A stretch of 64,000 nt of DNA from NCBI GenBank assembly GCA_916700875.1, contig CAKAKS010000060.1, forward strand, positions 34,048,804 through 34,112,803. The letters are read 5' to 3'. Source of the stretch: Sebastes aleutianus. Taxonomy: Eukaryota > Chordata > Actinopteri > Perciformes > Sebastidae. This document shows, piece by piece, positions 33,849 to 45,500 of the stretch (positions are counted from its first letter, which is position 1; every line of letters starts with the position of its first letter). The position numbers were made by a program, and so were the translations under genes. Under the pieces are notes generated by a model, which was given only the letters and a program-made list of their open reading frames with translations, was not told the origin of the DNA and did no database searches.

Positions 33849-33995
33849 GTTGTGGCACTTCCTGGACATTCGTAGGAAAATGCATGAAAAAAACGTTGTT
33901 GAAAGTCGTGCTGAGCTTCACGAAAAAAACACAGGAAACGCAAACACGAATCAAATAGAATACATTTCGTGACTATTTCACGAACTGCTGTGAGA
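33845..33995. mobile_element. Repeat R4, right half
   Basis: GTTGTGGCACTTCCTGGACA and TTTCGTGACTATTTCACGAA continue the repeat interrupted at 33337. I remember these two blocks as neighbours of the left half in intact copies. Confidence 0.6.
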
Positions 33996-34277
33996 CTGAG
34001 TTAGTTCTGTAGTAATGACAAGCATATATCATAGTGAAGGTTTCTCTGGCATTAGCCTGCAGAACATTCACTCTACTGTAGAGCACACACACAGGGACTC
34101 ACAGCTCTGCTGCATCACGACACATTCTACTAGACCTCCGATAGAAAGCAACCCAGTTCTCTCTAAACGGCCCGACAGCAAAGAGTTAATAGTTAATAAT
34201 GGGTCCGGTCATCCCCCCTATTGCACCGACAGCTGCTGTTAATCAGGAAACTGTTAGAGCCGTCATGGGCCACTAAG

Positions 34278-34430
34278 GAGGGCAGCAGGCAGGCAGGAGG
34301 GCAGCAGGCAAGCAGGAGGGCAGCAGGCAAGCAGTAGGGCAGCAGGCAGGCAGGCAGGCAGACAGACAGACAGGCAGGCAGGCAGACAGGAGGGCAGATA
34401 GACAGACAGGCAGACAGACAGGCAGGCAGG
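34278..34430. repeat. GCAGGCAGGAGG / GGCAGACA compound tandem repeat
   Basis: Two 26-bp-like units of GGAGGGCAGCAGGCAAGCA are followed by interspersed GGCA and GACA tetramers. The minus-strand cysteine/proline/leucine-rich frames are repeat translations. Confidence 0.9.
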
Positions 34431-34684
34431 GCCCTCTGAAAACTGAGGGGTTGACTTTGGTAGCGCTGCTGTAGCATGACAAGATACCAGACAGCACATC
34501 TGCTTATTCTCAGCACTCACACTTTATCACCATCAACCATCATTTTAGGAAACTGAAAGGGTCTCCGGCCCGAATCGTAGAAGTCAAACCTCACACACAC
34601 ATTTATGAATAGTCCAAGAATTCCTTTTTGTTTTAAGGTCATTTAACATATTAGTAATAGTATATAGTATTTGTTTGTTTTATT

Positions 34685-34860
34685 TAGGGCTGTCAATCAA
34701 TTCAAATATTCAATTAATTATTAATCGCATGACTGTCTATAGTTAAACGCGATTAATAACATTTTATTATCTGTTCAAAATGTACCTTAAAGGGAGATTT
34801 GTATTTAATAGTATAGTAGTGTTTAATACTCTTTTCAACATGGTATTTAATAATCTTATC
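34685..34860 (+). mobile_element. R1 element, copy 4 (left end)
   Basis: Begins TAGGGCTGTCAATCAATTCA followed by TTAATCGCATGAC and CGCGATTAATAAC. This is the intact left terminus of the family, inverted relative to the GACAGCCCTA right ends at 42.5 and 51.7 kb. It is truncated about 175 bp in. Confidence 0.75.
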
Positions 34861-34869
34861 TTATCTTAT

Positions 34870-35552
34870 CTTGACAGTTTAATTGTTTATGAGAGAATAG
34901 TCTGGAAACATTGTTATGTACTCTATGACGGGGCAAACAGGCTCATGTTGCTGCGTGACTGTGTGTCAGTGGTGCGATTCTAACCAAAAGCCTGAATCTG
35001 ATTTCCTGTACGCCAGACCCCGAGGAAGCCGAGTAGCTGAGGCTATACCTCCAACAGGCTTCTGCTCAACGTCAAAGCCTCAGACGTTTAGTCATCAGAC
35101 TATTACAGTATATTACTATTACACACTATCCTCTAGTTAATGAGGTATCAAGTAGTATTGAAAATCAAATTCAGGCTGAACCTCTGAGTCCTGAGGGTTT
35201 CCTTCAGTAGCTCCGTGTGATGACAAGATAAAACACAGCAACATCTGCTCAGCGTCAGCGGTCGGCCGCGGCAGAGGGCTGGAGGGATGAACTGCTGGAG
35301 GAGGGGAGTGTGTGGCAGCGGTGGCTGATTTAAACTCATGAGCTGATGGCTCTGCTTTTACTCTTCCAGAGAAGGGCGGGGGGCTAAAAACACAGAGGGT
35401 GTAATGCACAGGGCTGGGAAGTGATGGAGTACTTGTAATAGCATTACATCACACAGTATTTTCAGATTTACTGATTACTGACAGTACTGACTGATCACCT
35501 GACCTGGTTGTTTGGATGCGTCGCGGTTGACTCTGTTGCTGCATGTCATTTC
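34870..35552. other. No gene recognised
   Basis: Short open frames only, with nothing assignable. Confidence 0.45.
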
Positions 35553-36610
35553 ACCATTTTTTGCCTCCTCGTCTCCTCGCTCCTCTGGCTGTGACCCGGA
35601 AATCGATCTCAGCGCTCCATCTTGAAGGACGTCCCAATTCCTGAAATGCATCTCGAGGACCGAGGATCGAGGAGGCTTGCCAGAGGAGCCATGAGCGAGG
35701 ATACACCAGTGTATCCTCCACGGAAGATTTTACCGACCGACACGCCCCCTTATTGACAGTTTGATCTGATACACGTCAACATCACTGGAGTTTTATACCA
35801 GAGTGAAGACAGATCACAGATTAAAAGTTTTATATTTGAGTTGTCTTCTGATTCACCATCTAGACCATGTTGATGGTGAAGTGTTCCAGCAGCATCTCTG
35901 CTTCACACACCGCGGCTGAAGGAGTCTGACACTGAACAACGACAACGAACGGACCTCAAACAACTTTCTTCATTTATTAGAAAGAGTTTTCTTTTGATGA
36001 TCTGTTATTTCCCCCGTTAACTTTTATTAAGGATCCAGTTAAAGTCAGAGAGAGAAGGAGGGTCTGTCTTTTACACCTTTTTACATCATTTCCATTCAGT
36101 CACATGTGAAGCTGATAATTCCTGAGCATTTGATATTAGTTACATAATTTCAAGTGTCAGAATATAAATTAATACAGACGCTAATAATGAATAAATAATA
36201 TAAAGATATTGATCCAGTAGAGATGGTTCCTGGTCCTCTAAGCAGGACTCAGTCCACAGTAGAAATACAGACTGCAGCTGTTATTCATGTGCAGGTGTTT
36301 GTTCAACAGGTAACAGGCTACAGAGAGGAAACACTGCTGCTCTGATAACAGCTGTTAAAGTCGACTGACAGCTGATCCAGCTGTGATCAGCTGCTGCTGT
36401 CATCAGAAACGGACGTCGCTTCACGAGACGCTTCAGAGGAAACGACGTCTCATGTCTCTAAAAACACATTTCCTCTCTTGCCCTCTCCTCGTGTCTTTTC
36501 CTCGCCTCCTCCACTCGCATCTCCCATGGGCGGGACTAAGACGCGAGGAGAGGAGTCGAGGAGAGGAGTGGAGGAGAGGAGTCGAGGAGAGGAATCGAGC
36601 CGTATAAAAT
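35553..36610. mobile_element. ~1-kb non-autonomous element with GAGGAG-rich inverted ends
   Basis: The left part (CCTCCTCGTCTCCTCGCTCC, then GACCCGGAAATCGATCTCAG) and the right part (GACGCGAGGAGAGGAGTCGA repeated to 36600) are purine/pyrimidine mirror ends that are roughly inverted. I recognise GAAGGACGTCCCAATTCCTG as part of a common teleost element. The GGAGAGGAGTCGA units at 36545-36597 form a short tandem array. Confidence 0.6.
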
Positions 36611-38340
36611 GGGAAATGGGAAAGGCCCTGTGTGTTCTCATGGTCTCTCAGACGCACGTAACAGTTCAACCAGATGTATTTGGAATATCCTGCATGAACC
36701 GGTCAGAGGTCGACACGGCTCAGTACAATCATCTGAAGGAGGAGCTGCATCCTCTGACTAATAGGTTTCGGTTTCTCACCGTGTCATTAGAGCTTCTCAC
36801 CGCTGGATGATTCACACAGTCGGCCTCTAATTAAGTCTCTCTGGAGCTGGAGGTTGTTGGTTTCAAACCACGGACCTGTTTGGGGAAAAATAGACGAGGA
36901 AAGTGAGCACGTTTTCCCTCTTTCCTCCGCAAAAACCACAACGCTGCCCATGAATGAGCGAGGCACTTTATCCATCGCTTCTTATTGGAGGTGATATTTG
37001 CTTCCGATAAAAGAACAATAAAAGTTATTAAGATCCTCTCGCTGACGTTAAAAGAGTTCAGCTTCCTCAACAAATAGATTCTCTGTTGACCTCTGTTACT
37101 TAAATGTAAAATTGCAATAAAAAAGATATCATATATTTGTCCCCTACAATCTATGAATAATCGTGATGAATAATCATGATCTCAATATTGATCAAAATAA
37201 TGATCATTTTGGCCATAATGGTGCCGCCCGACCCCTCAGGAAGGTGAGATGAGATGAGATGATAAAGATAAAGAGAAGGTCAGCTTGTGATGAAACAGAG
37301 AAATTAGGAAACACTTTCTCTCTGCTCTCTCCCTCCTTCCAAAGGCAGGACGTCTACCTTACACAACATCTCCTTCAATTCTCTCTTTCTCCACATCTCA
37401 TTTCATTGCATTTGCACCCTCCGTCTCCGTCATGCAACCCTTCCTCTAATCTTTCATTAAAACCGCTAAATGACCTTATAAACTGGTTGGATTTATGGAA
37501 AAGTTGAGTACAAACCTGAAGAACAACACTTTATGTTTAAGTCAGACTTTTGGTCTTAACAACGTCCACGATGGTTATCATTTTATGAGTATGCATATGT
37601 GTGTGTTTCTATGTGTGTCTATGTGTGTGTTACCTGGGGTCATAACTCTGCCCAGGACAGTTTTATAAAGTGCGCTGCAGCCAGCGAAGCAGCAGTAAAT
37701 CAGTTTTATTTGCTGTGTGTTGGGGGTCAGCTCTCTTGACACCCCCCCGGACCCTGACACCGCAGGAATGGACCGGCTGGATTTTGCTATTGCAGCTGTG
37801 TTGTTGCAGGCTGGTAGTTAAGGGAGATTTATTCTTGCACAACGTGATTCACCTGAGGAGAGAGAACAGTTGCCATCGCCTTTTTCAATATTTACTTTAG
37901 TTTGGACGCTGCACAACAGTTTTTTTTTTGCTTCCTCGAGTAAATACTGTTCAATATAACGCTGGAATCAAGAACTTAGCTTAGCATAAAGAATGGAAAG
38001 GGTGAAGCAGCTATCCTAGCTCTAGGTGCTGGGAGGCAAATTCAGTTACCTCTGGACGGAGCCATGCTAGCATTTCACCCTTATTTACAGTGTTTATGCA
38101 CATTGATGCATAAATACTGCAAGTGACTGTAAAATGTCTGCAAGCAAACTTATTAGTGTCTGAATTGTTTGCTGCCTCTCTCATCCCCTTCATCGTCTTC
38201 CTCTCTTGACCTCTTCCTGAGGGGCTAGAGGAGGGTGCTGATGCTGGCTCTTATTCCTCAGCATCGCTGCCGTCGTCACTGTCAGAGGATCCACATCCTT
38301 CCACAGGCTGGTTGACTTCCACGTCAACTTGTGGCTCAGC
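36611..38340. other. No gene; one fragment of a common repeat near 37970
   Basis: AGCTTAGCATAAAGAATGGAAA at about 37976-38000 is a fragment of the same teleost repeat class as 11395-11509. The rest is unassigned. Confidence 0.4.
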
Positions 38341-38350
38341 AACAGCGACT

Positions 38351-38745
38351 TCAATAGGCCGTCAATAAGCCGTCAATAGGTCGTCAATAGGCCGTTAATA
38401 CGCCGTCAATAGGCCATTAATAGGCCATCAATAGGCCGTTAATAGGCCGTCAATAGGCCATCAATAGGCCGCCAATAGACCATCAATAGGCCATCAAAAG
38501 GCCATCAATAGGTCTTCAATAGGCCATCAATAGGCCGTCAATAGGCCGTAAATTTGCCGTTAATAGGCCATTAGTAGGCCGTCAATAGGTCTTCAATTGG
38601 CCGTCAATAGGCCATCAATAGGCCATCAATAGGCCGTCAATAGGTCTTCAATTGGCCGTCAATAGCTCATCAATAGGCCATCAAAAGGCCGTCAATAGGT
38701 CTTCAATTGGCCGTCAATAGGCAATCAATAGGCCGTCAATAATAA
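38351..38745. repeat. 11-bp minisatellite (GGCCGTCAATA)n, ~36 units
   Basis: Units are GGCC(G/A)TCAATA with variants GGTCTTCAATT, GGCCATCAAAA and GGCCGTTAATA. The GGTCTTCAATT variant recurs exactly every 55 bp (38588, 38643, 38698), so a higher-order 5-unit repeat occupies the 3' end. It is non-coding. Confidence 0.95.
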
Positions 38746-39274
38746 TCTAACCATCAACATATGATGTATTATGTTACTGTATTACAATACAGACTCACAA
38801 ACTGAAACAAGTATTCAAACACACACATAGTAGAAACATCCAGTAACCACACAGCACAGGACTAGTATATCATGTGCCGGTGATATATGTTATCTAATAG
38901 ATAAGAAAACTGAAGAAGTCATCTTTCACGCTAGACAAGCAGAATGATTAAAACCCTCGCTAGCTGTCGGACCCCCTGCTGTCTCTAAAACCAGGACAAA
39001 TTGCTCTCCTGATATCTGCTAGAACCTTCGTCTGGCTACTATAGAAATACATATATATGCATACTGTACTCAGCGGGGGGGAGAACTGACTCTCTGATGC
39101 TGTAGGCTCCGTGAGATAAGATTAATGAAACACCAGTTTATAAATTCATCCAGCTGACAGTTAAAAGGCTAAACAGCTCTGACTGATCTCACAGTTAAAC
39201 AGAGCCTGAAGGGTAACGTACTAGATGTATTGAAGAGGTCTGAGATGTCCCCGTAAGGACACTTCCTGATGAAG
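38746..39274. other. No gene recognised
   Basis: No splice-supported frame and no recognised repeat except short AT tracts. Confidence 0.45.
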
Positions 39275-39545
39275 TGAATAGAGAGTCTAAGTCCCGCCCC
39301 TTCCGGTGGACTCTATGGGACCTTATTTTGGAAAAAAATATGTATGATAGTCAACAAAGAGAGACAAATAATATATTGATCCTGTTTGAATTGTACATAT
39401 GATAAATTAGAAAGTCTCAGTTTGTCGTAGTATCATTTATTTCTGTGTGAAACCGCTCAGTGAACTACATCTTTCGTCTCAAGTCAAGTTCATGGGATAG
39501 CATAGAAAGTTAGATGTAGAAGTGACCAACTGTATTAAATGAAGA
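39275..39545 (+). repeat. Teleost interspersed repeat (AAGTCCCGCCCCTTCCGG type)
   Basis: AAGTCCCGCCCCTTCCGGTG, GATAGTCAACAAAGAGAGAC and GTGAAACCGCTCAGTGAACT occur in the order I remember for a common fish repeat. Termini are not identified. Confidence 0.5.
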
Positions 39546-39793
39546 GCTCCTTCACAGGACGATTCATCCTCAGTTCCATATGTTAGTCTCATCCCACCAT
39601 CGGCGCTGGATAAGAGGACTTCTCACCGTTTCACATTAGCATTGGTCCACTTAGCCACATGCACACGGTGGTTCAGACGATGCCCACACACCTCTGCACA
39701 CATGTGCTCTGGTGTTTAGAATAAGATGCATTGATATTCAGCAGGAACCGGGGAAATCCCCCTTCGCACACTCTCTGTCAGAATCTGGGGGCC

Positions 39794-39798
<5 letters not shown>

Positions 39799-39868
<70 letters not shown>
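39799..39868. repeat. (CT)n microsatellite
   Basis: 70 bp of CT with two TTCT/TGTCT interruptions. Confidence 0.95.
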
Positions 39869-39872
<4 letters not shown>

Positions 39873-40794
39873 GCATGCACCTGTTTTATGTTTCTTAGCT
39901 ATCAACTCTGGAGGTCCTCCGAGGCCGGTTGCAGAGTCCAATAGTCAACAGATGCCTTCTCACAGGGTCAAGATTAGCCTGCAGGCTGTGAGTGTAGGAG
40001 AGAAACCGAGAGAGGAATACCAACAGAGAGAGATAACATCTCTTCCATCGTGCATCTGACCCTAATTTAACGTTTCTCCACGATAAGCTGAGGAAATGAA
40101 AAACCATAAACTGAACACACACTTGTGCTTAATTAGGATTTATGTACATATTTGGGTAATCATGAGTGTAAGTGAGTGAGTTGAACTCGGACTGTATTCG
40201 TCTGCTGCAGGTCTCTAATCGGAGTAGACGCAGCGCCGGTCACACATTTAACCAATCAGTGAGTGAAGCCCTCTGGCGAGGCAGAGTCTATGGTGTGTGT
40301 GGTATGACCTCAGGTTGCCAAATCTTGGACCCAAACGACATCCAGAAGCACTCGATCAGGCCTCTCCGACGACTGGAAACTATTTCACCAGAGGTTTAAC
40401 ACCTGAGAGCGAGACACAGAGGGGGGGATATACTGAAAACCAACCTGAACCATGTTTGGGTTCAGAAACAGGCTCCCTTTGTGGGAACACTTGGGTAACA
40501 AAGGATATCTGTAAGTGTGTATTAAAACATTTTAAGTTCTATTTTGTACTGAATTGTATTATTCTCTGTCCTCTTTCCAAAAATAAAATCCTTCAATAAC
40601 AACACAATATCACAAACTTACATTGTCCAAATTCCCTCAAATGAACAGCTCATGTGCATATGCATTGTAAAAAGTGTAATTTGCATGGCTTTTATATTAT
40701 AAAGCAGGTTTAAATGCTATATACAAATACTGTCAAAGTATCGAAAATTGCGTTCTGAAACAAGCCGTCAGGAAATCTACAGTATTTAGACGCT

Positions 40795-40915
40795 GACCAA
40801 GGAGTCTAACGCACGCGCGAGTCAGAGGGTGCAAGCAAAACCCCGTGGTGCAATGAAAGTGAGGGCCGGCGCGCGCCGGCTGAGGTGGGATCCCAGCTGG
40901 ACCGCTGGCCCGTCT
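40795..40915 (+). pseudogene. 28S rRNA-derived segment B
   Basis: GACCAAGGAGTCTAACGCAC, GTGCAATGAAAGTGAGGGCC, GGCGCGCGCCGGCTGAGGTG and GGGATCCC follow the 28S order 3' of the D2 segment, then CTGGCCCGTCT after a deletion. It shares the non-standard GTGCAAGCAAAACCC stretch with segments A and C. No GATAC-type ends are seen. It abuts the T-rich satellite. Confidence 0.85.
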
Positions 40916-40937
40916 ATGTATATATTTGTATGTATAG

Positions 40938-42090
40938 ATTTTCTTTTTTTTTTTACATTTTTTAGACATTTTTCGGATTTTTTTTTATTATATTTTTTAG
41001 ACATTTTTCTGTTTTTTTTTTATACATTTTTTTACAGATATTTTTCTTTTTTTTACATTTTTTAGACATTTTTCAGATTTTTTTTTTTTACATTTTTTAG
41101 ACTTTTTTCGGATATTTTTCTTTTTTTGCATTTTTTTGACATTTTTCTGATTTTCTTTTTTTTTACCTTTTTTTAGACAGTTTTTTGATTTTCTTTTTTT
41201 TTTACATTTTTTAGACATTTTTTGGATTTTATTTTATTTTTTTACATTATTAGATATTTTTCGGATTTTTTTTTTTTTTACATTTTTTAGACATTTTTCG
41301 GATTTTTCTTTTTTATATATTTTTTAGACATTTTTCGGAATCTTTTTTTTTTTTTACATTTTTTGGACATTTTTTGGATTTTCTTTTATTACATTTTTTT
41401 TAGACATTTTTCTGATTTTCTTTTTTACATTTTTTAGACTTTTTTCGGATATTTTTCTTTTTCTTACATTTTTTAGACATTTTCTTTTTTTTAAATATTT
41501 TTTAGACTTTTTTCGGATATTTTTCTTTTTTTGCATTTTTTAGACATTTTTCTGATTTTCTTTTTTTTTACCTTTTTTTAGACATTTTTCTGATTTTCTT
41601 TTTTTTTTTACATTTTTTAGACATTTTTTGGATTTTGTTTTTTTGGATTTTTTTAAACATTTTTCATTTTGTTTTTTTAACATTTTTTAGACATTTTTCG
41701 GATTTTATTTTTTTTTTTTACATTTTTCGGATTTTTTTTTTTATATATTTTTTAGACATTTTTCGGAATCTTTTTTTTTTTACATTTTTTGGACATTTTT
41801 CTGATTTTCTTTTTTAAAATTTTTTTTAGACATTTTTCTGATTTTCTTTTTTACATTTTTTAGACTTTTTTCGGATATTTTTCTTTTTCTTACATTTTTT
41901 AGACATTTTCTTTTTTTTTTAAATATTTTGTAGACATTTTTTGGATTTTTTTTTTTACATTTTTTAGACATTTTTCTGATTTTCTTTTTTTTTTTGTTCA
42001 TTTTTTAGACATTTTTCGGATTTTATTTTATTTTTTTACATTTTTTAGACATTTTTCGAATTATTTTTTTTCCGGAATTTTTTTGGACAT
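40938..42090. repeat. T-rich satellite, ~40-bp units of ACATTTTTTAGACATTTTTCGGA
   Basis: About 28 imperfect units of the form TTTACATTTTTTAGACATTT / TTC(G/T)GATTTTCTTTT, with strong T bias on the + strand and variable T-run lengths. A ~225-bp block is duplicated at ~427-bp spacing (about 41284-41510 and 41712-41937). Lysine-rich frames on the minus strand are artefacts. Confidence 0.95.
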
Positions 42091-42109
42091 TATTTCGGAA
42101 AAAAAGGCC

Positions 42110-42540
42110 CTCACACGTTCACATATCTGGAGGTCAGAGGTCAAGGTACCCCTTTGAACATGGACATGACAGTTTTTCCTCGCCAAAATGTAACCTTTTT
42201 TTTTTTTTTACATTTTTCTGATTTTCTTTCTGAAAATGTATTTTTTTTTTTTTTTTTTACATTTTTACTTACAATTTTCAGACAGTTTTTCCTCGCCAAA
42301 ATTTAGCGTAACTTTGGAGCGTTATTTAACGTCCTTCATGACCAGCTAGTCTGACCTGGTTGGTACCGATGGATTCATTTTATAGTTTCATATGATGCCA
42401 GTATCTTCACTCTAGCTTTAAGCCTTTAGCCCGCTACAACCTAAAAATCACAAGCTGCGTTAATGCATTAAAGAAATTAGTGGCATTAAAAGAAAATCTT
42501 CCGTTAACGCGTTATTATCACGTTAACTTTGACAGCCCTA
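42110..42540 (+). mobile_element. R1 element, copy 5, with a T-rich insert and internal duplication
   Basis: Runs from ATATCTGGAGGTCAGAGGTC to the right terminus GTTAACTTTGACAGCCCTA. Around 42196-42283 it is split by T-rich satellite-like sequence. The CAGTTTTTCCTCGCCAAAAT segment is present on both sides of that insert. Confidence 0.85.
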
Positions 42541-45500
42541 GATTATAATTATAAGAGTGTATAGTATATGAAAGATTAAAATCAACATGAAGTGTGGCCA
42601 TAAAACAAAACAGTATACACATGTGAAAGAGATGTGATTGAATAAAAAGATTTATTAAATGACACAGTTTATAAACTGGAAAAGGTTGTTGAGATATTGG
42701 AACAGGGCTTGTTTCATTGTTCCACTACTGGTTAACTGTTATATCATACAACATCTTTATGAGGAAGAGATTGAGCTGTATCTGAATTGAAAGGACTTAT
42801 TCTGGGTGAGCGCAAAAATTCAGGGGAATTCAGGAAGGGTGTGAAAACTGGCAACAGCCTCGAGTGGTTATGGCAGCACTTCCTGGTTAATGGTGTATGA
42901 AGAGCCTTTGATCGCCTCTCGGAGCGTTAAGCCACCGTCGCCGAGAAGCACAAAGAAGAAAAATGTGTTGAGGCCAGCAAATGACTTGCTAATTATCAAA
43001 AAACCTTTTCTGTACAGTGGTTATCTACAAAATGAGTTTAAAATTAGCTTCCTTAGTCTGTCCAAACACAGAACTCTAACCACCTCTTAAGAACATGCAA
43101 CGCCCGTCTGAGTGGTTCTGATCTTTTCTTCATTTTCATTTTCAGCATCACAGTTTACCGTTAAAGTCCCCGTTTGATTTACAGATAAAACACCAACACA
43201 GTAGCAGCTGCTACCAAGCTGCTCTTATTCTCCACCAAACTGGGAAACTATGTTTGAACATTTCCATAACCTTTCATCAGGAATACGGTACGCGATACCA
43301 TCTGTGGTGAATAAACGGCCTTCATTAAAGGGCAGGTTGCTTTATTCTGCCCCGCTTATAAACATTGCATCCATATAAAAGCCATGAAAGCGGTCCACTA
43401 CACACAGTACTCTCCAATATTACCACTAATACATTCAAGGATAGTGTAACGTATGTACGATATCAAAGCATTAGAAGTGTTGGTATCAGTGAATCTCAAC
43501 TGTGTTGGAGGTTTTCATGCTTGACTTGTGTTTCCATAAGAACATTAATGTCTTATCTTCTCATCATCCACTGCTGGAACGCACAGCTGGAACATTATAT
43601 TCACACTTCATTTAACCTCTTACCAGACACGGACACATTAGCACTTCAAGCACAGTCATTTAAGATGGAAAAAGTGAGCTAGAAAAAACCTCCGGCTCCA
43701 ATATGTATTTTTTATTAGTAAATATGATGTATTCTGCCCGGGGCTAGTCTCTTTCATTTCAGCCTGCTTCCAAATGCCAAAGCCCAGGGTAAATTAATAC
43801 AAACCATGAAGCCATGTGCCAGTAAACTGGACTCAAACTCCTGGCAGAGCACCAGACGCCCATTATTATTTATTAATTTATTTTTAATTCTGCAAATGCT
43901 TTGCAGATGTTTCGCATACCTCATGTGTTTTTGGGAGACGATGTGAAAGAATAGTAGTGGTACCTAACATGTGCTGAATGCTTTCTTTTTTTTTTTTTCC
44001 TATCACTTACTTGTAGCAGAGAAAAATGCTGCAGCTTTTAAACGCAGTCTGTTTTAGTTTATTTTCAGGTGCTCGTCTTTCTGGAATTCCCTTCTACCGT
44101 CTGCGATTGTGAGATAGAAATTGTACTGATGTGAAGTAAGCAACCATGAATCATTCTGGCTTTTCTTTCTCTCTGTTTCTTTGTATTTTGGACATGGATG
44201 TTGACATCAGGATTACCCACAATAAGAAAAGTCTGTAAGAATACGGGCCAATGTACCGTATTAATGTGAAGGAATTTTCTTTATCAATTTTTCACAGGAG
44301 TTTTACCCGTATCTTTAAATACGCATTGCATTGTGGGAACAAGAACCTCCGCTAGCGTGAAAGTTGGAAGAGGCAGAGACCATCACATGCAGCAAAGTTT
44401 AGTTCGGATGTGGAGAAACCTTTCTCTCACTTCTGTGGTAAAGAAATCAACATTTAATGTCTAACCAGAGTGATTCATGTTCAGGACTTAACGTTAGCTC
44501 AGAGTCGTTTTGGTTTGAAAGCTGCTTTGTGGTTTAGTTCAGCTGTTGTCGACCGTTAACGTTACCAGATACGCAGGAATATTTTGAGACTAAAGCAAGT
44601 TTGGTATCATAATTTCTGTTTTACCAATGTTTACATTTTAGACTTCAGTGGACGTCAGGTAGAGTTAGCCCCAGTTTAAGCCTCAGGCGGTCTGCAGAGA
44701 CCGATAGGTAATGTACAAATGCTAGCGTCTGTTTTCCCTCCAGAATGTAAAGGTTGGGCCTGCTATTTGGCTCGGTACGGAGGACATACTGTAAATCAAC
44801 AGAAATTTCCATTTTAGGGTTGAAGAAAATGTCCGTAAACTTAACGGAAAATGTCCTGGTGGTTTTCTGCCAGGACATTATCTGCTTCTTAGAGTGCAGG
44901 AGGGTTCATGAGTTCATGTCATTGAGCTGTAAGGAAGCTTCTATTCAATGTGTTACAGTCCCGGTTAGAAGACCGCGTTCAACCCTGTGCTTTCATCATT
45001 AGAGAAGCCCGTCAAAGTGGCAGAAAATATTGTGCTGTGTGACTAAATGTTGCACCACCACAATGTTCCACAGATCTGAAAACTATCTTCCCTTTGAAAA
45101 GGTTGGATTGGGTCATTAAATCCATCTGGCGGTGCATCTGTGTGCTTATATACAAGAAGAAAAACACATTAAAGTCATATACTGCCTACACAGACACACA
45201 GAGCTCCAGTCAAAGTACGGTGCAATCATAATGAGTAACTTTGACCACATTAATACCGTAGAACACCAATCAGACCACAACAGTCCAAACCAGAACTGTT
45301 TATAGAGACCTGACTGTTTGCTCCTAAACCAAAGCAGAAGAGCGCTTCTGTAACGGAGGCCGTTTGAAGTCCTTAATCAGTTTTTAATGGTACGGAGTGA
45401 GGTGGATATTAACTACTACATGTGTGGTTTTATGGTTACTTGGCATTGCAGTAGTTTGCGTGCTATATTAAGCCGTGCCAGATGCACTTAACCCACAGCC

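Noticed and set aside
33493..33954. 153-codon minus-strand open frame
   Set aside because: It spans the border of a TTAA MITE and its host repeat, shows no domain, and depends on repeat sequence.
34193..34520. Cys/Leu/Pro-rich minus-strand frames resembling a keratin-associated or secreted protein
   Set aside because: They derive from GGCA/GACA and GCAGGCAGGAGG tandem repeats. All three frames give similar low-complexity peptides.
38351..38745. Regularly spaced short repeat that might suggest a CRISPR array
   Set aside because: The units are 11 bp, contiguous and without spacers, in a vertebrate genome. It is a minisatellite.
40997..42001. Lysine-rich minus-strand open frames
   Set aside because: They are the reverse translation of the T-rich satellite. 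Composition and unit periodicity explain them fully.
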